NCBI GenBank assembly: GCA_964059195.1
Contig: CAXKWD010000006.1
Location: forward strand, 16,454,129-16,518,128
DNA length: 64,000 bases
Origin: Ectobius pallidus
Lineage: Eukaryota; Arthropoda; Insecta; Blattodea; Ectobiidae
Reading direction: 5' to 3'
Below, one piece after another: positions 11,195 to 20,862 of this stretch. Both the position numbers and the translations under genes were made by a program. Positions within the stretch are counted from its first letter, which is position 1, and the number at the start of each line of letters is the position of its first letter. The notes below the pieces were generated by a model. The model was not told the DNA's origin. It worked only from the letters and a program-made list of their open reading frames with translations, and did not search any database.

Positions 11195-13095
11195 ATTTCA
11201 GAGAATCCAGTAGAAATAAACTTTGCTTTGAGTAAAGAATTCTAATTGCTACAGCATGGATGATATATTACCCAATCGGATTTCCTACAGCGTAGTAAAT
11301 AACACACGAAATTCCTACACACTCTCTTTAAACATGTTTAATGATTAATCATTGAAATGGACTTGTGTTGTTTTTACTCCGTGTTTATATTATTACGTTT
11401 TAATTCTGGTTGCTGTTATCTCAAGGCAAACTATAACCGTCAATATACGAGGACTATTTTCTTCAACCTCCGATGGGATTAGAAACAAAGATAAGACTTG
11501 TGAATCACAAAGTGGTTTTATTACCAGGACTCAAGTACAATCACAGTTACTTTTTCACATAGTCATCGCGAAGATTAAGACATTTGTCATATTGGTGAAC
11601 GAGCTTCCGGATACTCTCTTCGAACAACGCTGAGTGGTGCAGTCATGTATAATGTGCAATAGCGCAACACTAAGTAGAATCATAAGGTGAAACAAATTGT
11701 TAGTGCAAGCAACTGTTCAGTGAGTTTAGTGCTTTATCCTAGTCAAATAGCCGCCTTCTGCTGCCCGCGCTAACGTAAGCATTTCATGTCATTGTGTAAG
11801 AGGTTTCGCGCCTTGGGTGATGTAATTCTTTGTCATAGAGCGTCACCACGCAACGCCGAGTGTTCAGTGCTTGGCAGGAGTTCAATACGTGTGGACGTAT
11901 TTAGTCATCACTCCAATTCGCGCGGTTTTCTTCATTGTCCAATGTTAGAAATACTCCGAATTGCTACAAAACTATAACTTTCAAGTTTTGTGTATTATCT
12001 GCAATTAATTCTATACTTGCAAAGTATTAGATTCATCACAGCTAGCATCAGAGTCACGCTGTATTAAGATAGTGTGTCATTGTGAAATACCTGTTTTCAA
12101 GTGCACCATTCTTAAAGTGAAATTTACATGTAACATGAGTTAGTTATTTAACACAAATCAACAAACTACAGTGATTACTACAAGTCTTTTAATATATAAA
12201 TCATATATTTTAATTACATATATTTCTAGAAAGGTGCGGATCAGTTTCCCGCCAAAATTACATAATATATAACACTAATCTATGAAGCATATATTTCAGT
12301 TTATTTCAACTATATCATTACAACCATTCATTAGTTCACGTGTGATTAAAGTCCATTGTTTTATAACATGTTTTGATTGTAATTCAACTTAGATTCGTGG
12401 ATCCCTGGCTCAATGACCTCGATAAGTCCATTGTTTTACCAACTTCTACCAATCAATCCTTTTTGGTCCTCGAACTACCAGAGTGTTTTATTCCTTTTAT
12501 TTCTAAGGTAATCCCACCCAAACATTGCTCCTCTCATTGAGGATATATGTCGGTATTCCTCAAACACAAATGAACAACACGAAGACGAGCGCGAGCACAA
12601 AACGGTACAGCCAACCTATAAAAGATTAAACAGATAGTGCGAATACATATTGACTTACCCTCGTTATTTAAGTAACATCATTAGGTTTATTTTATTGATT
12701 ACATTAATAATATACTACCTATTAAATGTATTAGAGTTTGCACCTCTTCCTTCAGTTCCTGACAGTTTGACAAAAATCTTTAATTGTAAAGAAAATACTT
12801 CACATTAAGTTGTTTAATAAATGAGAATTATCAGAAATTATTATTTATTTACCTATTTTCGTACGACCAATGTAAAATACAATTGCCATGACCATTAAAC
12901 AGTTGTGAACTGTAATTTTGACATCCTTATGAAACAGAGACATGTCGCATTGTATGATAGTAAAACATTTGACTATCACGTGCCAACTGTAGAATTGTAA
13001 TGTTTATGAAATAGCTCGGTGAACAGAAATGTAGATATTTTACAAATGTTACCAAAAATCAATTGTTTAGTTTGTAATTTATAGAATTAGGGGGA
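11195..13095. other. No gene recognised
   Basis: About 1.9 kb without a credible ORF. Codon-poor AT-rich DNA; no repeats or RNA genes were identified. Confidence 0.45.
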
Positions 13096-13097
13096 TA

Positions 13098-13621
13098 GTT
13101 TCCCATTCTACTGGATTCGTTATTTTTTTTACACACGAAAAACGGTGTGGAAATCCATATATAGGGACATTTTGTTTCTAAGAATATTCTAAATATGGGT
13201 AAAACCGGTAAGAAGTTCACAAAAAACTAACCTAAAATGGCACTCCGAAAGGAAGTGCACACAGCAGAATCAGCTGCTAGATACAGCGCAGATGCATGCT
13301 GGGAAGAAGCCGATGGGTCCAGTGCTGCTGGAATCAGCTGCCAACATGATAAGGGTCTGACAAACCTCCGGAAGAAATAATATGCCACATTTTCGAAACC
13401 TACAAACAGTGAGTCGTACATTATTCAAAAATACAATACAATATACTATGTGGATAACGTTATGCATTATTTAGTTATATGTAGAGGTAGCAGGACCGTA
13501 TGGAACAGACCAATGACATGCTAGGTCGTTGTCAGCCAATGGATGGGAGTTTTGGTCTGGAAGCCAGAGCCCGCATACCAACGCCGAAAATCGCGTGTGG
13601 AAATCCAGTAGAGTGGGAAAC
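13098..13621. mobile_element. MITE-like TIR element with TA flanks
   Basis: gtttcccattctactggatt at the left is mirrored by aatccagtagagtgggaaac at the right (one mismatch), each flanked outside by TA (13096-13097, 13622-13623). Length is 524 bp. No transposase. A TA duplication would fit a Tc1/mariner-mobilised MITE, but the TIR is not one I can name. Confidence 0.6.
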
Positions 13622-13760
13622 TAAATCCGAAATAGGAATTCAGTTGTGGATTCAATAATACATGATTTGCACAGTAAGACATAACACATAATTTCTATTC
13701 GCTCAGCTGTGGACAGAATTGCAATCACACGGACATGCACATCTCCACTACAACGATATC

Positions 13761-14312
13761 AGTAGTATAGAATTGGTACAACGGCCATGAAATGCCACAT
13801 TTTTTTGGTCACCTGACCATATGCGGCGCGGCGCATGTCTCATGTGGCAGTGACCTGAGCTGGTTTGTTCAAGGTTTTTCGCATTGTTTGGTTGGAATAC
13901 AAGTTGGGATATCATTTAAGTTAATTTATATGAGCAGGTGTTCATGTTGACATTGATGGATGGAGTCATTGTTGCGATGTATGTTAATTTGGGCGTTGCC
14001 CGTTATGTCCGTATTAGGATGCTTATAAGGAAAAGTTGGGATATCATTTAAGTTAATTATATGTGCAGGTGTTCATGTTGGCATTGATGAATCGAGCCAT
14101 TGTTTTGGGCGTTGTCCGTATGTGACCTAAGCGGAAAATTAATGATAGGCGTTGGCCGCAGCGGATGATCAAGATTTATAAGGAATAGCAGGTGGCTGAG
14201 TATATGTTAATTTGGGCGTTGCCCGTTATGTCCGTATTAGGAGGCTTATAAGACAAGTTGGCATTGACCTAAGTGGACTTGTTCAAGGTTTCTGCATTGT
14301 GTGGTAGAAGAA
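13761..14312 (+). repeat. Polinton left terminal inverted repeat
   Basis: Inverted similarity to 45681-46494 runs from the terminus to about gcattgtgtggtagaagaa. It contains two imperfect copies of an internal unit (gttgggatatcatttaagtt ... gggcgttg). The left TIR is ~260 bp shorter than the right one because of differing internal repeat number. Confidence 0.85.
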
Positions 14313-14478
14313 GAGACGTGCGCGCGCATGTACGAGCCGCGGTTGTTCCAATTGGTTGAATCCTTTTCACGAGTTGCTATTGGTTTTCCCGATCCTTGGT
14401 GGGATTTGTACTTTTATTATTGGCCAAAATATTTCAAGTGGGGGATATGTGCAAATACGACCTAACAGTCTAGAGCGC

Positions 14479-14517
14479 TATATATAAGGTAATGGAGAAT
14501 TAGAAAATATCATCAGT
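14479..14517 (+). promoter_or_regulatory. TATA box plus arthropod initiator
   Basis: tatatataa at 14479-14487 is followed about 30 bp later by TCAGT (14513-14517), the arthropod initiator consensus. The first ATG of the spliced gene lies 24 bp further on (14541). The spacing fits a functional RNA polymerase II core promoter. Confidence 0.6.
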
Positions 14518-14540
14518 CGCTGATAATTTCTACTCTTGAA

Positions 14541-15741
14541 ATGGACCTGAGAATATTGTCAAGAAGCGACGAGCCATCGTCGTCGTATTCGTCGACACTA
14601 ATGTAAGTAATAATATTGTATATTAATATATACATCCAAGCTAAATTATATTTTATACTTATCATATTTTATTTTATTTTATATTTATTAAGTATTAAAA
14701 CATTTCAGATGATTCGATTTTAATACCATTTTTAGCAGTATAAAATTCCATAGGAATAGAAAGTTTCCTGAATAATTTCTTCACCATTTTAATTCCATTT
14801 CAACAGTTTATTATATTTTAATATATTTTATATTTGTTAGGTAGTAAAACATTTCAGATGATTCGATATTAATACCATTTTTAGCAGTATAAAATTCAAG
14901 TTTCCTGAATAATTTCCCCCCACCATTTTAATTCCATTTTAACAGTCAGAACAACGGAATAGAAAATTTCCTGAATAATTTCACCACCATTTTAATTCCA
15001 TTTTAACAGTCAGAACAACGTTTATCGTACATTAAAAATTATATTTAAATAGTAGAAATTACTCTAATTATAAAGTCTAGAACCAACACATATCAGTCGA
15101 CTTACACATACATTTTTTTTTTTTAAATTGAAATGCATATGTAACAGTTGCTATCTCAATTTATTACAGGGTATTATCGCCATCGCCACCGCCACCGCCG
15201 AGGGCCCAGTCGCCCCTACCATCTATAGACGAGGAGGTTCACGCCCAGCCGCCGGAGATGTTCTTCGGAGAGGAGGAGGAGGAGCAACGAAGATCGTCGG
15301 CGCCGGCATCGCCCGAGCCTCAATACCTCAACGAGGTAGTACAGCCACCTCCCGAACTCCACCCACCGCCGCCACCATCACCACCTGAGGTTCGGGCGGC
15401 ATACTTCCAGTTGGAAAATCTTGATCCAATGGAGGTGGAATACCCTTGTGGTCATCTCATGGGACAACATGGCGCCGAGCACCACCTTGTTGAGTGCAAT
15501 GGCCGTCGCCATACCACCAGGTGCGACGGCCCACTGCGGGGGAGGGCGGATATATGGACGCGTGAATGCAACGAGACATGTATGGAATTCGTACAAATAT
15601 GTTTCAAAGTAAGTAAAATATGCATATGTGATATTAACTCTATGTCCTATTATGTGTAAATAGTAGTTCTAAATTCCTCATCAATCTGTGTTTCAGATTG
15701 GGAGAGACATATTACGTTCCTTTGACGGAGCTCCCCGCTGA
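14541..15741 (+). CDS. Spliced cysteine-rich protein of unknown function
   Basis: I infer three exons: 14541-14602, 15170-15608 and 15697-15741. They join in frame to 181 aa. Each junction is canonical: AAT|GTAAGT ... TTACAG|G, then AAA|GTAAGT ... TTTCAG|A. A polyadenylation-type aataaa lies at about 15754. The N-terminal half is Ser/Pro/Glu-rich (a PPPPP run, a GEEEEE run). The C-terminal half has conserved-looking Cys/His spacing (PCGH, HHLVEC, TTRCDG, RECNETC, QICF), suggesting a metal-binding or disulphide fold. No signal peptide is apparent. It sits just inside the left TIR, divergent from the integrase block. Unlike the core genes it has no visible lesion. I do not recognise the family. 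Confidence 0.6.
14690..15015 (+). repeat. Imperfect tandem repeats in intron 1
   Basis: Units containing tttcctgaataatttc ... caccattttaattccattt(t/c)aacag recur ending at about 14806, 14945 and 15009. Each ends in a pyrimidine-rich tract plus CAG, so the intron carries several potential 3' splice sites before the one at 15169. Confidence 0.65.
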
Positions 15742-15993
15742 ATACATCTGATGCAATAAAAAAAAGTTATATATGTGTACATATGAATAAATAAAAAAAA
15801 GTTACTTATATTGCTTTCTCATTTACGAGTCCATGTCAATATCCTTAACATATGAATAGGCTCATTGTAAGAAGTATTTGGAAATAGGAGTTCTAGAAAA
15901 ATATAAACCTTTCCATTTATATCCTGAAATAAGACACAATTTTTTCATTAAATAATGTATTTTATTCAAGTACATTCATTGTAACATTGCCAT
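15742..15993. other. Convergent intergenic spacer
   Basis: Spacer between the 3' ends of the spliced plus-strand gene and the minus-strand integrase. aataaa-type sequences occur for both directions (about 15754 and 15788 on +, and near 15950-15965 on -). Confidence 0.5.
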
Positions 15994-16911
15994 TCAATCA
16001 ACTATGTCTTTTATATCTATCCAAGAATTTTGGTCGCTTGGAAAACCTAACCATTGTACATATACTTTATTCCCCTTTTCTTTCAAAATTTTTTCCACTA
16101 AATAAGAAGAAGGATATTTAGTTTGTTGTAGTTCTTCATTATAAAAAGCACCAGTAATTGCATTCCCTTGAAAATCCTTCAACAGATAAGTCACAGGTCG
16201 TGTTAGCTGCACCTTAGCAATCTTAAAGAGTTCAGTAGTCCATGATGGTAGGTAGCCTTTAGTAAAGAGTGCTTTATGTTTCGAAATACGTACAGAGTCA
16301 CCAACTTTGAATTTAGGTTTACGTTTCATCGTATTCTTATAGCTGAATATTGTAGAAAGTAAATTGTTATTAGTAACATTAATAGGTTTCATTTTAATTG
16401 TAGAATGTTCTGTTCGGTTGTATTGATGTACAAAATGCTGCAATATATCAATCCATTTATAGGACCCCTGTGCAGAAAAATAAGTGAATAATTTACTTTT
16501 TAAAGTTCTTATAAAGCGTTCTGCTATGCAAGCCTTCATCGTGCTATGTACGGAGTAGTGGTTTATTCCGTTCTTTTTCATTAGTGCTTGGAAGTCCTTG
16601 TTATAAAATTCTTTTCCTTTATCAGTTTGAAAATTTCTTGGCATCGTAGGAAGTTCTTGTAGAATACTCTTCATCTGACTCGTAACCTGTTGTGCCGACT
16701 TGTCCTTCAAAGGCCTTGCCCATGCATATTTTGAATATACATCGATTACCACCAATACGTATTTGAATCCTCTATTCTGCTTAGCATACGATGTCATGTC
16801 CATTAAATCACTTTGAAATAAGTCATATAAACCTTTCGTAATAACATGTCTTCTATCAAATGTTCTTCTTGGAGACCTATGGAGTTCACCCGCAATTGCA
16901 TGCTTGCTCAT
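15994..16911 (-). CDS. Polinton integrase (retroviral-type, chromodomain)
   Basis: 305 aa, intact. It is expected to cut and join the element's ends to target DNA, making the 6-bp duplication. The DDE catalytic core has D35 (in FQSDLMDM), D97 (in TDKGKEF) and E131 (in CIAERFIRTLK), a D(33)E spacing typical of the rve fold. An SH3-like C-terminal region (FKVGDSVRI, ~200) follows. The tail is a chromodomain-like segment (about residues 270-300: YLVEKIL ... YVQWLGF ... NSWI), which in related elements guides target choice. Its start codon overlaps the stop of the upstream gene as ATGA (16908-16911). The N-terminal zinc module of retroviral integrases is not visible, as usual in Polintons. Confidence 0.93.
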   Translation of the reverse strand: MSKHAIAGELHRSPRRTFDRRHVITKGLYDLFQSDLMDMTSYAKQNRGFKYVLVVIDVYSKYAWARPLKDKSAQQVTSQMKSILQELPTMPRNFQTDKGKEFYNKDFQALMKKNGINHYSVHSTMKACIAERFIRTLKSKLFTYFSAQGSYKWIDILQHFVHQYNRTEHSTIKMKPINVTNNNLLSTIFSYKNTMKRKPKFKVGDSVRISKHKALFTKGYLPSWTTELFKIAKVQLTRPVTYLLKDFQGNAITGAFYNEELQQTKYPSSYLVEKILKEKGNKVYVQWLGFPSDQNSWIDIKDIVD

Positions 16912-17828
16912 ATTGATATATATCCTTTTAATTTTAATTCTCCCAGTATCTCTTTTATCTCGTTATCATGAGCGGTATTACCTGCTTGAGACGAAGCTAT
17001 CAACAGTTTAAGTCTATCTACCAATAAGTTAGGATTGTTCCAGTACTTTTAGTCGATCTTATGATTAATATGCACATCCTTCCATGGAGATATGAGACCG
17101 CCTTTTTTCGTCTTTGTCTGCTTACCTTTTTCTTCCTTATACATTGGAGCGATAATAGTTTTAAATTTGCGATGAAATGACACTATAACAGGTCCATCTT
17201 TCGCATGTCCTACTCTATGCACGTTCAAATCATCTAAAATAGCTTTATAGTTCCGCAAGTCATCATCAGTATAATGTTCGGGTTTTATTCTAAATATTAA
17301 TTCAAGTAGCCCATGTGTTACATTGTATGTTTTATCATTTGCCAGTAGAATGTCCCCAGTTGGATTAAATACTAATTCCACGTTTCCAAGCTTCAATAAA
17401 CCGTCTTCATATGTCGGTCCAAATACTCTATCAACTCCTTTCATATCATGCGATGGTCTTATATACGGATTCAAGTAATCGTCGACTAGCGCCTCACTTC
17501 TCACTTCATCCACAGGTCTATTTTTTTCAGGTGTATATGTAGAGGTGGACAGTCCAGTTTTTTTTTCAGGCGTGTGTGCAGGCGTGACCAACCCAGCATA
17601 TGCTTCTTCTTCCCCATCATCCTGTTTCGTATTATCTGTGTCAGTATCCTGTGTGATAGATTCATTGATCAGCTCCTTCAGCGGAAGTATGACGGGCTGT
17701 AAGGACTTCGTGCTCATATTGAAATCATCCTGCTGCTGTGTCTGTAATGCAAGAAGCTTTTGTTTTATACTTTTGCTATGACGGATGATGTCGCGCAGGA
17801 CTTTTTTTTGATGTTCGTTGAGCAACAT
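16908..17828 (-). pseudogene. Polinton DUF8207-like protein, premature stop
   Basis: The first 259 codons run to a TAA at 17049-17051. The same frame then stays open for 46 more codons and ends in a TGA that overlaps the integrase ATG. The downstream part (NNPNLLVDRLKLL ... GNTAHDNEI) is the usual end of this Polinton family, so the TAA looks like a nonsense mutation. Residues ~1-120 are polar and acidic, with TPEK repeats; ~130-215 hold the conserved domain (DRVFGPTYEDGLLKLGN, GLLELIF, YTDDDLRNYKAIL). The protein is regularly found next to integrase in insect Polintons, but its role is unknown to me. A virion or DNA-binding role is only a guess. Confidence 0.72.
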
Positions 17829-17859
17829 CTCTATGAAGAGTAAATAATGCCGTCAAATA

Positions 17860-18762
17860 TTACGATATATATTTGTTCGGATAATCGTATTTTCCAAGTT
17901 TTGTACGACTTATAATTGTTAGGAAGATCGGATGTATTTCTTTATGACGTTTGTCAGCTACGTGAAAAGATAGTTGATCCGTTGTAGTAAGCGAAATTGG
18001 AGAGTCATCTAAAATTAGGTCCTTACCGTTTAAGTGTATGTATACAATCTCAGAAGGAATGCTTGGGTGGGATATATATATATCCAACAGTTCGCAATTT
18101 ATTGGGAAACTGAAATAATCATCTCCAGTGCTCAGGGTATAAGCACTCGTATCATTGTTCTGATGTTGGATGGACTGGATGTAGTTAAAGTTCACTTGAT
18201 ACATAGTATCAAACTTATTCATAATTACTTCCAGCTTTTGAGTTAGAATTTGCGTTTGTTGAACAAGACTTGAAATTTGTCCTTTTAGGGTCGTAAGAAT
18301 ATCACTAGTAACAAACGTATGACTTTGATTCTGAAGCTGTGCTAAAAGATATTGTTTTGTTACCACATCGTCTTGTAATTGTGGCGGTGCTACTTGTGTT
18401 AGCCGCACGTTGTTAAAAACTATGTTATTTTGATCATCCTTACTCAAGATATTATTATTACCATTGATATCGATATTCAGTTTCGATAATAGATTTTTCT
18501 GAACGTCCTCCAATTCTTTTAGCACATAACCTTTCGTCACAACGTCATATGCTTCCTCGGGATCAGCAACTCCAGTTATTCGCACGTTGTCAAATACAAC
18601 ATTTCCATGGATGTCCATGTGGAAGGATTCAGTAGGATACATATTTCTCCGTCTCGTAATAAACGGACGTGGATATAGCGATCTGTCTCTACAGATAAAC
18701 TGTTGCCCCTCTCGTATGTAACTCATATCGTGCGTGTATATGTGTATGTGTGTGTCATTCAA
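17860..18762 (-). CDS. Fibre-like structural protein with phage-tail-type repeats
   Basis: 300 aa, intact; M13 is an alternative start. Two copies of a motif typical of trimeric phage tail fibres occur at residues ~57-80 (VRITGVADP ... DVVTKGYV) and ~117-140 (VRLTQVAPP ... DVVTKQYL). They are followed by a Gln-rich helical, probably coiled-coil stretch (~140-200) and a beta-rich C-terminal domain (~205-300) that could be a receptor-binding head. It lies 12 nt after the ATPase gene and 32 nt before the next, within the minus-strand block. By analogy it may be a vertex fibre or spike on a Polinton particle. This is inference from repeats; I know no named family for it. Confidence 0.65.
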   Translation of the reverse strand: MNDTHIHIYTHDMSYIREGQQFICRDRSLYPRPFITRRRNMYPTESFHMDIHGNVVFDNVRITGVADPEEAYDVVTKGYVLKELEDVQKNLLSKLNIDINGNNNILSKDDQNNIVFNNVRLTQVAPPQLQDDVVTKQYLLAQLQNQSHTFVTSDILTTLKGQISSLVQQTQILTQKLEVIMNKFDTMYQVNFNYIQSIQHQNNDTSAYTLSTGDDYFSFPINCELLDIYISHPSIPSEIVYIHLNGKDLILDDSPISLTTTDQLSFHVADKRHKEIHPIFLTIISRTKLGKYDYPNKYIS

Positions 18763-18774
18763 ACTTCCTTGTAG

Positions 18775-19589
18775 TTATGATTCGATATCTTCAGAGTCAA
18801 TGTTTATATTGTTGTCTATAGCTAAACAGTATTTACCTTTATTTTTTTCCTTTGTTCTATTGATGGTAATGAATCCGTGTTTACTAGCAGACCAACACTT
18901 TCTACATATTTCTTGGAAATGTGGAAATGACATATCACAGTTAACATAGTCATCATAGGCATGTTTTAGATTCATAAGGTCCATTTGAAAGAGAATGATA
19001 AAGTTACAATTATCTCTTATCAATTGTTTAGGTATCTTGGAATATGTCTGCATTAAGTAGAACACATGAATATGATTATGCCTTCCCATACTAAAGTATT
19101 GCTGCATCATTTTTTGAGGATCGCAAGCAACATCGTCAAAGATGAATAGCGAATGAGACTTCGCTTCCGCAGGCGGTGGAACTGTATTATCGTTTGTGTG
19201 AAATTTGTAGTATCCAATGGCCGGCGTACGTGTTAAAACATCATCCAAATTCTTGTATGCGTTTTGATACAGCGTGGGTGAATATATATATATATATATA
19301 TATTCTTGAATTTCAACCCATTTGGATGATAAATTAGGTTCAGTAACAAGTTCGTCTTCCCACATCCACTCTGGCCTGCAATGATACATCTTATTGTGTT
19401 TGGAAACAGCATGGAATGCTTAACTTCATGTGTTTGGGGGGTTTTGCATATATTTGCTATCGGTAGGGATATGCTCTGCTTTTCCGGTAGTGTACCGAAG
19501 TTCAGTTCTTTGGATTGACAATATTGTTCATGTCGTTTGAAGTTATCTCTCCGCTTTATAGCAGCCTTACAAATACCACATACGAACAT
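18775..19589 (-). pseudogene. DNA packaging ATPase (FtsK/HerA type), frameshifted
   Basis: The preferred start is at 19589, where the protein begins with a C2H2-like finger (CGICKAAI ... HEQYC). The Walker A motif AGQSGCGKT follows. The reading frame is lost in a (TA)n run at ~19281-19304, and the second frame (to 18775) carries the Walker B-like SLFIFDD and a conserved MGRHNHI ... YLMQTY segment. In Polintons this ATPase is thought to pump DNA into capsids. Microsatellite length change is the simplest cause of the break. An upstream in-frame ATG at 19655 would add 22 residues. Confidence 0.85.
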
Positions 19590-19671
19590 TGTCGTAGAGT
19601 GATGTGTTAGAAACTGATGTGTAAAGGTAAGTGTACGTAATTTAATATCTTTCATACGACCTAAAAAAATT

Positions 19672-19754
19672 GTCAGGTGCAGGATTTGAATCTACGACCC
19701 CTCTGGGGGACCAGAACTTAAGTCTGGCGCCTTAGACCACTCGGCCAACCTGAC
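19672..19754 (-). tRNA. tRNA-Leu (anticodon UAA)
   Basis: Read on the minus strand, GTCAGGT pairs perfectly with ACCTGAC as a 7-bp acceptor stem. A D arm (GCC/GGC), an anticodon stem CCAGA/TCTGG with loop CTTAAGT (anticodon TAA) and a long variable arm (CCCCC/GGGG) mark a class II leucine tRNA of 83 nt. The T arm is weaker: the conserved G53-C61 pair is replaced by A-C, and box B deviates (gattcaaatcc). It may therefore be a slightly decayed copy. It lies between the Polinton ATPase and phospholipase genes, at the point where gene direction diverges. Confidence 0.78.
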
Positions 19755-19759
19755 TTGTG

Positions 19760-19895
19760 ATTGCGGAGGAGGAGGAGTATCAAGATGGAACGTGACATGG
19801 GGAGGAGGGGGAGGAGGAGGAGGGGAGGAGGAGGAGGAGGAGGAGGAGGGGGAGGAGGAGGAGGGGGAGGGGGAGGAGGAGGAGGAGGAGGAGAA
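19760..19895 (+). repeat. GGA-rich purine microsatellite
   Basis: A (GGA/GGG)n tract, almost pure purine on the plus strand, follows the tRNA gene. Long Ser/Pro or Gly reading frames here are low-complexity artefacts. Confidence 0.9.
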
Positions 19896-20005
19896 AGATT
19901 GTACTCTGATGGGGAGAGGAACAAGTTGGAACTTGTACATTATGCTGTAATGTTGGTAGAAAAAATAGATAAGTATCCACATCGCACGCAACAGGAGCTC
20001 ATATC

Positions 20006-20653
20006 ATGTCAGGACGTGTTCGGAGAAGGACCTCTGGAAAAGGAGTTTTAAACACTATCATAAACAAGCTTCCACTCGAGTTACACATACCAGGATATAA
20101 CTTTTGTGGTCCGGGAACAAAACTAAAACGTCGCTTGGCACGAGGAGATACGGGCATAAATAAACTTGATGAGGCTTGCAAACATCACGATATTGCATAA
20201 GGAAAGCATTCCGACAAATCATCGCGTCACATCGCTGATTTAGAACTTGCTAACAGGGCTTGGGAACGTGTAAAAGCGCCCGACGCTTCATTTAAAGAAA
20301 AGGCAGCAGCATTATTAGTGACAAATTTAATGAAAGGGAAAGTAAAAATGGGAGCTGGGATAAAAATGAGGAGCAAAAGAAAAACGTCAAAAGTACAAGG
20401 TCAGCAAATTAATCGAATGATGGTAGCTAAAAAAACAATTAAACGAAGTAAAAATCCTAAAAGAAGGACTCTAAAAATTCCTAAGAGAGGTGGTATTTTA
20501 CCGCTACTTCCAATATTGGCCGGGATTTCGGCACTCGGTAGTTTAGCCGGTGGGAGTGCAGCTATTGCAAATGCTGTAAATACTGAAAAAAAAATAAAAA
20601 ATCGTTACAAGAATCCGAACGTCATAATCAGACAATGGATTAAAGGTGTATAA
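20006..20653 (+). pseudogene. Phospholipase A2-like capsid protein with hydrophobic tail, nonsense mutation
   Basis: One frame from 20006 to 20653 is interrupted only by TAA at 20198-20200, directly after the catalytic segment. Residues 31-40 (YNFCGPGTKL) form the calcium loop and 58-64 (CKHHDIA) hold the His-Asp active site, as in the PLA2-like domain of parvovirus capsids. The residue lost to TAA is where the family has Tyr. The second half (20318-20653) is very basic (KRKTSK, KRSKNPKRR), then KRGG and a long hydrophobic Gly/Ala/Leu segment, like adenoviral core protein precursors cut after GG by adenain. The likely role is membrane disruption during particle entry (inference). Confidence 0.75.
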
Positions 20654-20661
20654 AGCTAAAA

Positions 20662-20862
20662 AAAAAAGCCCTAACTGATATCGACATTCTAAAATATGTA
20701 AAAAAATTACGCATACCTAATTTTAGAGGCGTATTCATGCGCGATACGTTGCCCGGAAAACCTTGGCCTAAAGAGAATGTCATAGTAAATTTAGATAGCC
20801 ACTTGAACACAGGAACACACTGGGTAGCAATTAAAAAGGATGGTCGATATGCGTATTATTTC
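20662..20862 (+). pseudogene. Polinton protease (adenain-like), 5' part
   Basis: The open frame encodes the N-terminal half of an adenovirus-type cysteine protease: DIDILKYVKKL, then GVFMRDTLP and the catalytic-His motif GTHWVAI. The first in-frame ATG is at 20737, but family similarity begins about 25 codons earlier, so the original start may be lost in the A-rich stretch after 20653. The frame ends at ..YYF (20860-20862), where the LTR of a gypsy element begins. The 3' part resumes at 36069. Confidence 0.82.
20859..20862. repeat. Target duplication TTTC of the gypsy element (left)
   Basis: tttc at 20859-20862 and again at 36065-36068, immediately outside TG...CA LTR ends. An a at the junction makes a 5-bp duplication possible, but TG...CA ends favour 4 bp. 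Confidence 0.85.

Noticed and set aside
19692..19991. Long Ser/Pro and Gly/Arg reading frames on both strands
   Set aside because: They are translations of the GGA microsatellite and overlap the tRNA gene.
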